From: Brevibacterium sediminis
Lineage (GTDB): Bacteria; Actinomycetota; Actinomycetes; Actinomycetales; Brevibacteriaceae
DNA length: 64,000 nt
NCBI RefSeq assembly: GCF_013623905.1
Contig: NZ_JABKDD010000003.1
Span: forward strand, 62,001 to 126,000
Direction of reading: 5' to 3'
Position numbers and translations under genes: made by a program
Part shown: in pieces, positions 39,982 through 49,279 of the stretch
Numbering within the stretch: position 1 is the stretch's first letter
Layout: each line of letters starts with the position of its first letter
Notes under the pieces: generated by a model
What the model was told of the DNA's origin: nothing
The model's input: the letters and a program-made list of their open reading frames with translations, nothing else
Database searches by the model: none

Positions 39982-42750
39982 TCAGGGAGTCTTCGGCTTG
40001 GCCGTGCTCGTCTTCTTCGCAGCCGTAGTTCTCGCCGCCGTGGACTTCGACGCAGTCGACTTGGAAGCCGTCGTCTTCTTCGCAGTCGACTTCTTGGCGG
40101 GGGCCTTCTTTGCCGGAGCTTTCTTCTTCGCCGGCCCCTTCGCGCGCTTCTCAGCGAGCAGAGTCGCGGCGCGTTCGAGCGTCACGGCTTCGACGGAGTC
40201 GTCCTTGCGCAGGGTCGCATTCGTCTCACCGTCGGTGACATACGGTCCGAAGCGACCGTCCTTGACGACGACGGGCTTCTTCGTCTCCGGGTCCTCGCCG
40301 AGTTCCTTCAGCGGAGCCGCGGCCCGACGACCGCCGCGCTGCTTCGGCTCGGAGTAGATCTTCAGCGCCTCTTCGAGGGTGATGTTGAAGATCTGCTCCT
40401 CATCGGTCAGGGAGCGGGAGTCGGTTCCCTTCTTCAGGTACGGTCCGTATCGGCCGTTCTGCGCGGTGATGTCCGTGCCCTCTTCGTCCTGTCCGACCAC
40501 GCGCGGCAGGCTGAGCAGCTTGAGCGCGGTCTCGAGGTCGATCGAGTTCAGATCCATCGACTTGAACAGGGAACCTGTGCGCGGCTTCGGCTTCTTCGCG
40601 CCGCGCTTCGGCTTCTCCTCGGGTTCGGGCAGCACCTCGGAGACATAGGGTCCGAAACGACCGTTCTTCGCCACGATGGTGTGTCCGGTCTCCGGGTCGA
40701 CGCCGAGCTCGCGGTCGCCGTCGCCTTGGGATTCGATGAGTTCGGCGGCCTTCGCCGCTGTCAGCTCATCGGGTGCCAGATCGTCGGGGACGGAGACCCG
40801 CTTCGGGTCCTCTCCGTCCTTCTCCGAGGCGACTTCGAGGTAGGGACCGTAGCGGCCCACACGCAGGTTCACACCTTCGCTGATGGCGACGGTGTTGACC
40901 TCGCGGGCATCGATATCGCCGAGGTCGTCGACGATGGCTTTGAGTCCTTCACGGTCCTGGGTCTTGTCACCGAAATAGAATCCGGCCAACCAGTCGTTGC
41001 GATCCTCCTCGCCCATCGCGATCCGGTCGAGTTCGGATTCGAGGTCAGCGGTGAACGCATAGTCGACCAGACCGGTGAAGTGCTCTTCGAGCAGGCGGAC
41101 GACAGAGAACGCCAACCAGCTGGGTACCAATGCATTGCCGCGAGTGGTCACATAGCCGCGGTCCTGGATCACGGAGATCGTCGCAGCATAGGTCGAGGGT
41201 CGGCCGATGCCGAGCTCTTCGAGCTGCTTGACCAGACTGGCTTCGGTGAAGCGCGGCGGCGGAGCGGTGGTGTGGCCGTCGGCTTCGGCCTTGACGACCG
41301 ACAGCGATTGGCCCTCTTCGACCTGCGGCAGCCGCGATTCTCCGGACTTCGTGTCGTAGCGGGACGCGTCCTGGCCCTCTTCATAGGCGGCAAGGAACCC
41401 GCGGAAGGTGATGACGGTGCCGCTGGCGCTGAAACCGGCTTCGTGGCCGTCGGCGAGAGCAGCGCTGACCTTGATCGTCGCGGTCTTGCCCTTCGCGTCG
41501 GCCATCTGGCTGGCGACGGTGCGCTTCCAGATGAGGTCGTAGAGACGGAACTCGTCGCCGTTGAGCTGCTTGGACACCTGTGCCGGGGTGCGGAAGGAGT
41601 CACCGGCGGGACGGATCGCCTCGTGGGCCTCCTGCGCCGATTTCTGCTTGCTCGCGTATTGGCGCGGCGACTGCGGAACGAATTCGGGACCGTAGAGTTC
41701 GGTCACCTGCTTGCGGGCGGCAGCGATGGCCTGACCCGACAGCGCCGAGGAGTCGGTACGCATATAGGTGATGTAGCCGTGCTCGTACAGCGACTGAGCG
41801 GTGCGCATGGCCTGACGAGCGCTCATGCGCAGTTTGCGTCCGGCTTCCTGCTGCAGGGTCGAGGTCGTGAAGGGTGCGGCCGGACGCCGGGAGTACGGCT
41901 TCGACTCCACCGCGGTCACCGTCAGCGCATCCTTTGCGCTGCCGTTCAGCTCCGTGGCCAACGACTCCGCTCGCGCCTGGTCGACGATCGTCGCCGAGGT
42001 GTTCTTCAGCTCGCCCTTGTCGTTGAAGTCACGGCCGCTGGCCACTCGCGATCCGTCGAGTGTGGTGAGATTCGCAGCGAACGGGTTCGTCCCGTCCGGC
42101 AGACCGAGATCGATATCGAGGTCCCAGTAGTCAGCGGGCACGAAGGCCATGCGTTCGCGTTCGCGTTCGACGACGAGGCGGGTGGCCACGGACTGCACAC
42201 GTCCGGCCGAGAGCCCGGCACGGATCTTGCGCCACAGCACGGGTGAGACCTCGTAGCCGTAGAGACGGTCGAGGATGCGGCGGGTCTCCTGCGCGTCGAC
42301 GAGCGAGGTGTCGATTTCGCGGGTGTTCTCCAGGGCCCGTTCGATCGCCTCAGGCGTGATCTCGTGGAAGACCATGCGTTTGACCGGAATCTTCGGTTTG
42401 AGGACTTCGAGCAGATGCCAGGCGATGGCCTCTCCCTCGCGGTCCTCATCCGTTGCCAGATAGAGTTCGTCGGCGTTTTTGAGCAGACGCTTGAGTTCGG
42501 TGACCTTCTTCTTCTTGCCCGGATCGATCCGGTAATAGGGATCGAAGTTGTTGTCGACGTCGACAGCGAACTTTCCGTACGGCCCCTTCTTCATATCGGC
42601 GGGCAGCTCCGAAGGGGTGGGCAGGTCGCGGATATGACCGACGGAGGCCTCGACGTCATAACCGTCGCCGAGGTATCCCACAATCGTTCGCGCCTTCGTC
42701 GGAGACTCGACGATGACGAGGCGACGGGGCTTCTTCTCGGTTGTGGTCAC
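39982..42750 (-). CDS. topA: DNA topoisomerase I
   Basis: Type IA topoisomerase that relaxes negative supercoils, 922 residues. TOPRIM domain at the start (LVIVESPTKARTI, then TDEDREGEAIAWH at about 101-113), and the active-site Tyr329 in YITYMRTDSSAL. The usual zinc-finger C-terminus is replaced, as in other actinobacteria, by repeated GRYGP/GRFGPY-type Topo-C modules (about 560-860) and a Lys/Ala-rich tail (about 870-922). It starts with GTG at 42750. Next to the holB/tmk region, as in M. tuberculosis. Confidence 0.97.
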   Translation of the reverse strand: MTTTEKKPRRLVIVESPTKARTIVGYLGDGYDVEASVGHIRDLPTPSELPADMKKGPYGKFAVDVDNNFDPYYRIDPGKKKKVTELKRLLKNADELYLATDEDREGEAIAWHLLEVLKPKIPVKRMVFHEITPEAIERALENTREIDTSLVDAQETRRILDRLYGYEVSPVLWRKIRAGLSAGRVQSVATRLVVERERERMAFVPADYWDLDIDLGLPDGTNPFAANLTTLDGSRVASGRDFNDKGELKNTSATIVDQARAESLATELNGSAKDALTVTAVESKPYSRRPAAPFTTSTLQQEAGRKLRMSARQAMRTAQSLYEHGYITYMRTDSSALSGQAIAAARKQVTELYGPEFVPQSPRQYASKQKSAQEAHEAIRPAGDSFRTPAQVSKQLNGDEFRLYDLIWKRTVASQMADAKGKTATIKVSAALADGHEAGFSASGTVITFRGFLAAYEEGQDASRYDTKSGESRLPQVEEGQSLSVVKAEADGHTTAPPPRFTEASLVKQLEELGIGRPSTYAATISVIQDRGYVTTRGNALVPSWLAFSVVRLLEEHFTGLVDYAFTADLESELDRIAMGEEDRNDWLAGFYFGDKTQDREGLKAIVDDLGDIDAREVNTVAISEGVNLRVGRYGPYLEVASEKDGEDPKRVSVPDDLAPDELTAAKAAELIESQGDGDRELGVDPETGHTIVAKNGRFGPYVSEVLPEPEEKPKRGAKKPKPRTGSLFKSMDLNSIDLETALKLLSLPRVVGQDEEGTDITAQNGRYGPYLKKGTDSRSLTDEEQIFNITLEEALKIYSEPKQRGGRRAAAPLKELGEDPETKKPVVVKDGRFGPYVTDGETNATLRKDDSVEAVTLERAATLLAEKRAKGPAKKKAPAKKAPAKKSTAKKTTASKSTASKSTAARTTAAKKTSTAKPKTP

Positions 42751-42918
42751 GCTTTCACATTCCTCTCACGGCATCAGCTGCCCGCTGCAACGGACGATCC
42801 GGCCCAATGTAACACTGTTGAACGGACACGTTCCTCATCGGCACTTGCGGCCCGGATGCTGCCCGGACCTCGTCCGATCTCGGCTCGGACACGGGGTCAA
42901 CGGTTTCCGATCCTATCC

Positions 42919-44577
42919 CTATTCCGCCGACGTCCCAGTCGTCGAGGTCCCGATCGAACCGCCGTCGGGCAGCAGTGCACCCGCCGCGCACAGGGCTCTG
43001 ACCTGCGCCACGAGCTGATCTTCCAGAGCCGTGGGATCGACCTCGAGAAGCTGGGCCAAGGCCCCGGCCGTCTGTCGCAGGGTCAGCGTCCCATCCGCGA
43101 CGGACACGAATCCGGCCAGTGCCGTGTCGAGGTCGAAGACCTGCCCGAAGCCGATCCCCTGTTCCAAGGTGATCGAGTTGGGTTCCGGCGCTCCGGGAAG
43201 GAAATGGCGATGTTCGACGAGGTCCGGAGAGCGTGTGAAAGCAGTCGCGGCGATCTCCTCCGGTCCGGCCGCTGCCAGCCACGACCGGATCGCGATAATC
43301 GTGGTGAGGAACTCTGCGAGTCCGTGCGGATTGTTCGCCGGCGCCGAGGTGACTCTGACCCGGGTCTTGAACACTCCCTCGGCCGTCCCCGACGGTCCGC
43401 GGTCGACGTCCGAGGTGACGTCGCCGATCGCGGGATCTTCGGTACCAATCGTTGGCACATCGTTATCGGACTTCGCGATCAGCACGTACCCGAAGACGAC
43501 TTCGTCCACAGCTCTGGTGGCGAAGTCGTCGAGCCATGCGGCGACTGCGTCGTTCCAGGCGGTGCTGGCGCGAGGGATCCCGCTGTCGCGGATCCAGGTC
43601 TCGGCGTAGGCGATGGGGTCCAGGGCTTCGCGTTCGATGACGAACACTGACGTGTCGTCATCGCAGACCCAGGACTCCGGTCCTTCGTCCTTCCCCGAGG
43701 CGGCTTCCCAGTTTCCGAGGCAGACGCTGCGTCCGCCCGGGGCGAGGTTCTCAGGGATCCGGGTGAAGAGCTCCCGAACGAGTCGGTCCCCAGTCATTCC
43801 GCCGTCCCGGTATTCGAAGGTGGTGTCCGTGCTGCGCGGGGTGATCACGAACGGCGGATTCGACACGAGCAGATCCACGGGTTCCTGCAATGGTTCGAGA
43901 AGCGAGCCGTGCCGGAATTCGATCGTCGTCACACCGTTGAGTCCGGCCGAGAGTTCGGCCAGACGCAGGGCCCGGTGGGAGATGTCGGTGGCGATGACTC
44001 GGTCGCTGTGGCGGGTCAGCAGCAGAGCTTGGATTCCGCAGCCGGTGCCGATGTCGGCGGCCACCCCGACGTGGTCGCGCGGGGTGATCGACACCAGTGT
44101 CCGGCCGGCTCCGCCGAGTCCAAGTACGAACTCGCCGTCGAGGACATCCGGTGTGGTCAGGGTGCCGTGGTCGGCCACGAGGTAGAGGTTCTCGTCCCCG
44201 GGACGGAAGCCGCGGGGAACACCCACGGGAAGTTCATAGGGGGTCAGGGCGAAGGGGGCGGTCACCTCGTCGTCGTCCACGGTGATCAGCCCCGCCTCGG
44301 CGGCGGTGTCGAAGGACTCCCCCAGCAGGGCGCGGACCTGGGCGACCGGGACTGTGCGGTGGAAGTGGAAGAGCAGCGCCGCGCTGGCCATGGCACGGTC
44401 GGCGGCCGTCGACGACTGGTCCGCCAGCGTCCGGGCGCAGTGGTGGATGGCGGGTGCGGCGTTGTTGCGCAGCAGCGCCTCCGAGGTCGGACCACCCCAG
44501 AACTGGCGCAGCCGTGGTTCGGTGTATCCGGAACGGTAGAGGGTCTCGCCCAGGTGGGCCAACGGCAGATCAGTCAC
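42919..44577 (-). CDS. Class I SAM-dependent methyltransferase (HemK/PrmC-like core)
   Basis: A 552-residue enzyme with a central Rossmann methyltransferase fold: AADIGTGCGIQALLLT (SAM loop, about 172-187), ATDISHRALRLA, and the catalytic VSNPPFVI at about 237-244. NPPF typifies methylation of an amide or exocyclic amine (Gln, Asn, adenine, guanine). The N-terminal 150 residues and the 200-residue C-terminal domain are specific to an actinobacterial subgroup of unknown target. It is divergent from the DEAH helicase with only 34 bases between the start codons. Confidence 0.88.
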   Translation of the reverse strand: MTDLPLAHLGETLYRSGYTEPRLRQFWGGPTSEALLRNNAAPAIHHCARTLADQSSTAADRAMASAALLFHFHRTVPVAQVRALLGESFDTAAEAGLITVDDDEVTAPFALTPYELPVGVPRGFRPGDENLYLVADHGTLTTPDVLDGEFVLGLGGAGRTLVSITPRDHVGVAADIGTGCGIQALLLTRHSDRVIATDISHRALRLAELSAGLNGVTTIEFRHGSLLEPLQEPVDLLVSNPPFVITPRSTDTTFEYRDGGMTGDRLVRELFTRIPENLAPGGRSVCLGNWEAASGKDEGPESWVCDDDTSVFVIEREALDPIAYAETWIRDSGIPRASTAWNDAVAAWLDDFATRAVDEVVFGYVLIAKSDNDVPTIGTEDPAIGDVTSDVDRGPSGTAEGVFKTRVRVTSAPANNPHGLAEFLTTIIAIRSWLAAAGPEEIAATAFTRSPDLVEHRHFLPGAPEPNSITLEQGIGFGQVFDLDTALAGFVSVADGTLTLRQTAGALAQLLEVDPTALEDQLVAQVRALCAAGALLPDGGSIGTSTTGTSAE

Positions 44578-44589
44578 AGAAGAATCCTA

Positions 44590-44612
44590 GCGACTGCGCC
44601 ATAATTGACTCA
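44590..44612 (+). promoter_or_regulatory. CATAAT box next to the helicase start codon
   Basis: CATAAT ends six bases before the ATG at 44612, with no ribosome site between. This geometry predicts a leaderless helicase mRNA. The whole divergent spacer to the methyltransferase is 34 bases, so the two promoters must overlap or extend into coding sequence. Confidence 0.4.
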
Positions 44613-46888
44613 TGGCCTCCTCTGCTCTTCTCGACATCGTCACCGGTTTCGGTGCCCGGGATGAGCGGATCGTCCATGTCCGCGATATCCCGCAGCGTTT
44701 CGAACGGGATGCCGAGTGGCCGGACTGGATCGACGAGGAACTCAAGCACGCATGTCATTCCATCGGCGTCGACGCTCTGTGGCAGCACCAGCTCGAGGCG
44801 GCGCAGACGGCCAGGGACGGTTCCGACGTCGTCATCGCCACCCCCACCGCGTCGGGCAAGTCGTTGGGATTCTGGCTGCCGGTGCTCGAAGCGATCCAAT
44901 CGACTCGCGGGAAGCTGCGCACCGCCTCGGCGATCTACATCGCTCCGACAAAGGCTCTGGCCGCCGATCAGCTGGCCAAACTCGAACGATTCGTCATCCA
45001 GGGCATGCGTCCCGCCAGCTACGACGGGGACACCTCACAGGTCTCGAAGGACTGGGCGAGACGGCATGCGAACATCATCTTCACCAACCCGGACATGCTC
45101 CACCGCAGCATTCTGCCCCAGCACGAACGCTTCGCCCGGATGTTCAAAAACCTGCGCTTCATAGTCATCGATGAAGCCCACCGCTACCGTGGAGTGTTCG
45201 GGTCCCACGTCGCACTCATCCTCCGCCGCCTGCTGCGCATCGCCGCCCACTACGGGGCTGCCCCGGTCGTCATCGGAGCCTCGGCGACGATGGCGGACCC
45301 GGACGCAGCCTTTGCGAAGCTGACCGGGCGGCCCGCAAACGCGGTGACCGAGGATTCTTCACCCCGGGCAGCAGGCAGCTTCGCACTGTGGGAGCCTCCT
45401 GTGTCACCGGGCGGGGACCGGCGCAGCGGCCTCGTCGAGGCCGCCGATGTCATCACCGATTCCATGTGCGCCGGATATCGATCGATCACGTTCATCGCCT
45501 CCCGCCGAGGCACCGAAGCCCTGGCGCAGACGGTCCGTGACCAGGTGGGTGAGGTGGACGAGACCCTGACCGGCAAGGTCGCGGCATACCGGGGCGGGTA
45601 TCTGGCCGAAGAGCGCAGGATGCTCGAGACGGCTCTGCGTTCGGGTCAGCTGCTGGCCGTGGCGTCGACGAATGCTCTGGAGCTGGGCATCGACATCTCC
45701 GGACTCGACCTGGTCATCATCTCCGGCTGGCCGGGGACCTTGGCGTCCCTATGGCAGCAGGCGGGACGCGCGGGCCGAGCCGGGCAACGGTGGATGGCTG
45801 TGTTCATCGCCCGCGATGATCCGCTCGATACCTTCGTCGTCCACCACCCCGAAGTCATCTTCGACTCCCCCGTCGACGCCGGCATCATCCATCCGGGCAA
45901 TCCGCACGTGCTTTCCGGTCACCTGTGTGCGGCCGCCGCCGAGGTGCCTCTGAAGGCGGCCGATCTCGTGCACTTCCCGGACGATTCGTCCGAGGTCATC
46001 GACGATCTCGTGGAGCGGAAGATGCTGCGAGCACGGCCGACCGGATGGTTCTGGGCAAAAGACCAACCGGCGACCGACCTGTCCGATATCCGCGGTTCCG
46101 GCGGCGGACAATTCAGCCTGGTCGAAGCGAGCACCGGCACTCTGCTGGGCACGGTCGACGAATCGGGTGCACATACGGGAGCCCATCCGGGCGCGGTGTA
46201 CACGCATCAGGGCATCGACTTCACCGTCCTCGATCTCGACCTCGAGGACCGGATCGTCGCCGTCGAACGTGCCGAGGTCGACTACACGACTCAGCCGCGC
46301 TCGCAGACGGAGATCTCGATCGTCGACACCGATGCGCAGCGGGTTCTGCCCTCCGGGGTGGCTGTGTGCAGCGGCACCGTCGACGTCAAGGATCAGGTCG
46401 TCGCCTACCGTATGCGGGCCAAGCGCGGTGGAGCGATCATCGCCGAACACGAGCTCGACTTGCCGGAGCGCACGCTGCGGACGAAGGCCGTGTGGTGGAC
46501 GATTCCGCAGAGCGTCCTCGACGAGGCCGAAGTCGTCTCCGGAGACCTGCCCGGAGCCGTCCATGCCGCCGAGCATGCTTCGATCGGTCTGCTGCCGCTC
46601 TTCGCCGGCTGCGACCGGTGGGATATCGGCGGAGTGTCGACGGCTCTGCATGCCGACACCGGACTGGCGACAGTGTTCGTCTATGACGGTCTGGCCGGTG
46701 GTGCCGGTTTCGCCGAACGCGGCAGCGAGGTCATCGAAGAATGGTTGGGTGCGACAAGGGATGCCATCGCCGCATGTGAGTGCATCGACGGCTGCCCGTC
46801 GTGTGTGCAGTCGCCGAAGTGCGGCAACGGCAACGAACCGTTGGAGAAGGACGCTGCGCTGAGGCTGCTGCGCACCGTGCTCAGGTAG
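44612..46888 (+). CDS. DEAH-box helicase of the YprA/MrfA-like family (helicase/secretion neighbourhood)
   Basis: Superfamily 2 ATP-dependent helicase of 758 residues. Motif I TPTASGKS (77-84), DEAH box at about 187-190 (VIDEAHRYRG), SATM motif III, and motif VI QQAGRAGRAGQRW. The C-terminal DUF1998 region ends with four Cys (CECIDGCPSCVQSPKCGN, about 720-737) likely binding zinc. It matches the helicase that sits beside Tad pilus genes in many actinobacteria (Rv3649 in M. tuberculosis); the YprA branch acts in DNA repair. It is convergent with the last tad gene, nine bases away. Confidence 0.93.
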   Translation: MASSALLDIVTGFGARDERIVHVRDIPQRFERDAEWPDWIDEELKHACHSIGVDALWQHQLEAAQTARDGSDVVIATPTASGKSLGFWLPVLEAIQSTRGKLRTASAIYIAPTKALAADQLAKLERFVIQGMRPASYDGDTSQVSKDWARRHANIIFTNPDMLHRSILPQHERFARMFKNLRFIVIDEAHRYRGVFGSHVALILRRLLRIAAHYGAAPVVIGASATMADPDAAFAKLTGRPANAVTEDSSPRAAGSFALWEPPVSPGGDRRSGLVEAADVITDSMCAGYRSITFIASRRGTEALAQTVRDQVGEVDETLTGKVAAYRGGYLAEERRMLETALRSGQLLAVASTNALELGIDISGLDLVIISGWPGTLASLWQQAGRAGRAGQRWMAVFIARDDPLDTFVVHHPEVIFDSPVDAGIIHPGNPHVLSGHLCAAAAEVPLKAADLVHFPDDSSEVIDDLVERKMLRARPTGWFWAKDQPATDLSDIRGSGGGQFSLVEASTGTLLGTVDESGAHTGAHPGAVYTHQGIDFTVLDLDLEDRIVAVERAEVDYTTQPRSQTEISIVDTDAQRVLPSGVAVCSGTVDVKDQVVAYRMRAKRGGAIIAEHELDLPERTLRTKAVWWTIPQSVLDEAEVVSGDLPGAVHAAEHASIGLLPLFAGCDRWDIGGVSTALHADTGLATVFVYDGLAGGAGFAERGSEVIEEWLGATRDAIAACECIDGCPSCVQSPKCGNGNEPLEKDAALRLLRTVLR

Positions 46889-46897
46889 CGATCCCCC

Positions 46898-47215
46898 TCA
46901 TTTCCCGGCGACGGCCTCCTCTCTGACCTTCGGCAGAGGTCTCGGGATGTCGACTTCGATGACGACATAGGCGGATTGCTCACTCAATGAGGCACGGCAG
47001 TCCTTGAGGTGTCCGCCGTTGCGAATCGCTACCTCCTTCGCCGTCTCACACGGTTCCCCGGTGGCCAGTCCGCGCACGGCGTCCGCAGCGGCGAGCGCCG
47101 CCAGATCCGCGGCACTCTGTGCCCGACTGTGGGCGACGAACGCCTGGCCGAGGCTGCCGATGGCGGTGACGAGGACGAGCACGATCGAGCAGAGACCCAC
47201 GACGATGTTCGTCAT
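46898..47215 (-). CDS. Rv3654c-type TadE-like secreted protein
   Basis: A 105-residue protein with one N-terminal membrane helix (about 4-28) followed by AHSRAQSAADLAALAAADA, the helical motif seen in TadE/TadG and helicase-neighbourhood TadE-like proteins. Two Cys (about 56 and 73) may form a disulfide outside the membrane. Last gene of the tad run, overlapping the previous TadE gene by four bases. Role in pilus assembly is inferred from position; in mycobacteria the homologous protein has been reported outside the cell. Confidence 0.82.
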   Translation of the reverse strand: MTNIVVGLCSIVLVLVTAIGSLGQAFVAHSRAQSAADLAALAAADAVRGLATGEPCETAKEVAIRNGGHLKDCRASLSEQSAYVVIEVDIPRPLPKVREEAVAGK

Positions 47216-47598
47216 GACGGTCCTCCTCTGTCCCCTTCGAACCGTGCGGTGGCATCCGCGTCGACGGTGTCGAGGAAGAAGATCGCGGCCGGCAGCTCGA
47301 TCGTGACCGTGACGACCGAGTATCCGCCGTCGGCTCGGACACGGACCGAGGATGAGTCACCGGCGTGCTTCTTCGCTTCGGACACGACGGCGGCCTGTGG
47401 TTCGCCGCGGGCGATCTCACGGACCGCGGACCGTGCCGCGTCGAAGGCTCGCAGCTGGGAGAACCCGACAGCGGCGGCTCCCGCGAGCAGCACGATGAGA
47501 AGAACGACAGCCGGCATGACGACGGCGAATTCCGCCGTCGCCGTTCCCGCATCGCGATCCCATCCTCGCTGCCGCTGACGGGAGCGTCCGCGTGCCAT
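47212..47598 (-). CDS. TadE-family minor pilin
   Basis: Pseudopilin of the Tad/Flp system, 128 residues. A basic leader ends at Gly18, followed by TATAEFAVVMPAVVLL: Glu at +5 and Phe at +6 after the glycine, the prepilin-peptidase pattern. One hydrophobic helix (about 22-45) then an extracytoplasmic domain. Overlaps the following Rv3654c-type gene and starts six bases after the Flp pilin stop. M. tuberculosis counterpart: Rv3655c. Confidence 0.85.
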   Translation of the reverse strand: MARGRSRQRQRGWDRDAGTATAEFAVVMPAVVLLIVLLAGAAAVGFSQLRAFDAARSAVREIARGEPQAAVVSEAKKHAGDSSSVRVRADGGYSVVTVTIELPAAIFFLDTVDADATARFEGDRGGPS

Positions 47599-47604
47599 GA
47601 CGGT

Positions 47605-47850
47605 TCAGCTTCCCAGACCGAGCGCCGAGGAGATGACCCCCGTGATGAGTTCCTTGATCGGTTCGGATTTGAGGACCACGACGAGAAGTGCGGCGAATCC
47701 GCACGCGGCCAGAGTGGTGATCGCATATTCGGCTGTGGTCGCTCCGGCGTCGGGTTCCCAGAACTGTTCGATCTCGCTGTGGTCCTCGACCGGTTCCACG
47801 TGCCCGGTCGGCGGGTCCTCGATCTGCGGGGACGGTGATGTGGTGGCCAT
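47605..47850 (-). CDS. DUF4244 Flp-type pilin
   Basis: Short major-pilin candidate of 81 residues. The leader ends at Gly36; then ATTAEYAITTLAACGF gives Glu at +5 and Tyr at +6, exactly the Flp prepilin signature, followed by one hydrophobic helix of about 20 residues and a short tail. AAGGAGGAG precedes the ATG at 47850, so the longer frame to 47916 is rejected. Equivalent to Rv3656c. The N-terminal leader is long and acidic for a pilin. Confidence 0.85.
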   Translation of the reverse strand: MATTSPSPQIEDPPTGHVEPVEDHSEIEQFWEPDAGATTAEYAITTLAACGFAALLVVVLKSEPIKELITGVISSALGLGS

Positions 47851-48037
47851 GCTCTCCTCCTTGGCTGAAACCCCGTTCGCACTCTGCGAGCGGACCTTCA
47901 GCCTGGGAGTCGGCATACTGCCGTGTCCAGGGCCGGATTCGCACCTGTGGAAACGTGTTCTGCATCCACAGGCTCACCGTGTGTGAGTGGAGGCGCCGTC
48001 CACAGGAAACGGCGTGCGAGTCAGCGCAGCCCGAGCA

Positions 48038-48640
48038 TCAGCTGTTGCCGGCCCAGTCGTCTCTGAGGATGGCCATGATGACTTCGTCGTGGCGCCGGCC
48101 GTTGAAGAACACGGCTTCGCGTCGACGGCCTTCTTCGACGAATCCGGCTTTCGTATAGGAGGCGATTCCACGGGTGTTGAACGCCCAGGTCTGCAGCTCG
48201 ATGCGATTGAGTCCCAATTGGAGGAACCCGTATTTCACGGCCAGTCGCACGGCATCCGAGCCGTATCCGCGACCGTGGAATTCAGGGCCGAGGACGATCG
48301 CCAGAGTGGCGGACTGGTTGATGGGATTGCGTCCGTAGAGGGTGACATGGCCGACGAACTCCTCGGTTTCGGTCAGCTCGATGCTGAAGCCGACTGCCTC
48401 GCTCGAGGTGTTCGCACTCCACTGCGAGAACTGCTCGGACACACCCCCTTCGGGCCGCGGCAGAACCGTGTGATTCTGCAGGACGACGATCGAGGGATCG
48501 AACCACCACTGTTCGAGGTACGGCAGATCATCCTCCCTTAGCGGCCGCAGGCGCACGGATCGACCGACGAAGAGATTCTCGGCGTAGTCCTCGGCTTGTT
48601 CGACATTGGACAGCTGATTGAAAGGTGTGACCGGTGCCAT
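48038..48640 (-). CDS. GNAT acetyltransferase (RimJ/RimL type) inside the tad run
   Basis: A 200-residue acetyltransferase: VRLRPLREDDLPYLEQWW, VGHVTLYGRNPINQSATLAIVLGP, the acetyl-CoA loop FHGRGYGSDAV and LNRIELQTWAFNTRGIASYTKAGF. RimJ/L-like members acetylate protein N-termini, aminoacyl groups or antibiotics. It separates tadC from the pilin gene, where M. tuberculosis has none. Whether it modifies pilins or is simply inserted cannot be told. The flanking gap 47851-48037 has no gene. Confidence 0.87.
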   Translation of the reverse strand: MAPVTPFNQLSNVEQAEDYAENLFVGRSVRLRPLREDDLPYLEQWWFDPSIVVLQNHTVLPRPEGGVSEQFSQWSANTSSEAVGFSIELTETEEFVGHVTLYGRNPINQSATLAIVLGPEFHGRGYGSDAVRLAVKYGFLQLGLNRIELQTWAFNTRGIASYTKAGFVEEGRRREAVFFNGRRHDEVIMAILRDDWAGNS

Positions 48641-48682
48641 GTCCCGAGCCTATCGGTCGAGTCTGAAAACCCGGTCACCACT

Positions 48683-49279
48683 TCAGAAGAACACGGTCGT
48701 GAGGTCGGTCAGCAGTGAGATGACGACCGGAACAACAGACAGCAGCAGGAACGCCGGCAGAATGCACACACCCAAGGGCAGCACCAGCTGCACACCCAGC
48801 GAGGCAGCCGCCTCCTGCCGACGCCGACGGGACGAAGCCCGCAGCTCCTCGGCCACTGACTCGATGAGAGGTGCCGGGCCGACGCCGGTGTGTTCGGAGA
48901 ACTCGAAGACCTCGAGCACCGGCAGCAGGCGATCGTCGTCGGCGAGCCTGCGCCCTCCGATCGTCATTGCACGGGCGATCCTCTGCAGACCCGACCGGTC
49001 GTCTGTGGCCTCGGCGGTCAGGGTCAGCGCCACGGGAATCGGCAGACCGGAGGTCAGGCAGATCGCCACAAGGTCGAGGTCGAACGCCAGCTGATCATCG
49101 GCCACTGCTCCTGCCGTCCCCGACTCCGGCGTTCCCGCCTCCCCGGCAGCCGCCTCGGTGTCGGTGGGAACGGATCGGCCCTCGCCGAGGAGGCTCTGCA
49201 GTCTCCCGCGGGTCGGTCCGGACCACAGCAGCACGCCGAGTCCGACGCAGACACCGATGAGCACAATCAGCATGGTCAT
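48683..49279 (-). CDS. tadC: Tad secretion membrane protein TadC (GspF family)
   Basis: Inner-membrane platform protein, 198 residues from the ATG at 49279. One helix near the N-terminus (about 3-17), a GspF/T2SSF domain (FDLDLVAICLTSGLPIPVAL; later QRIARAMTIGGRRL and SVAEELRASSRRRR) and two closing helices (about 158-190). The start overlaps the tadB stop by four bases. A longer frame to 49579 is a shadow of tadB. Equivalent to Rv3657c. Confidence 0.85.
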   Translation of the reverse strand: MTMLIVLIGVCVGLGVLLWSGPTRGRLQSLLGEGRSVPTDTEAAAGEAGTPESGTAGAVADDQLAFDLDLVAICLTSGLPIPVALTLTAEATDDRSGLQRIARAMTIGGRRLADDDRLLPVLEVFEFSEHTGVGPAPLIESVAEELRASSRRRRQEAAASLGVQLVLPLGVCILPAFLLLSVVPVVISLLTDLTTVFF

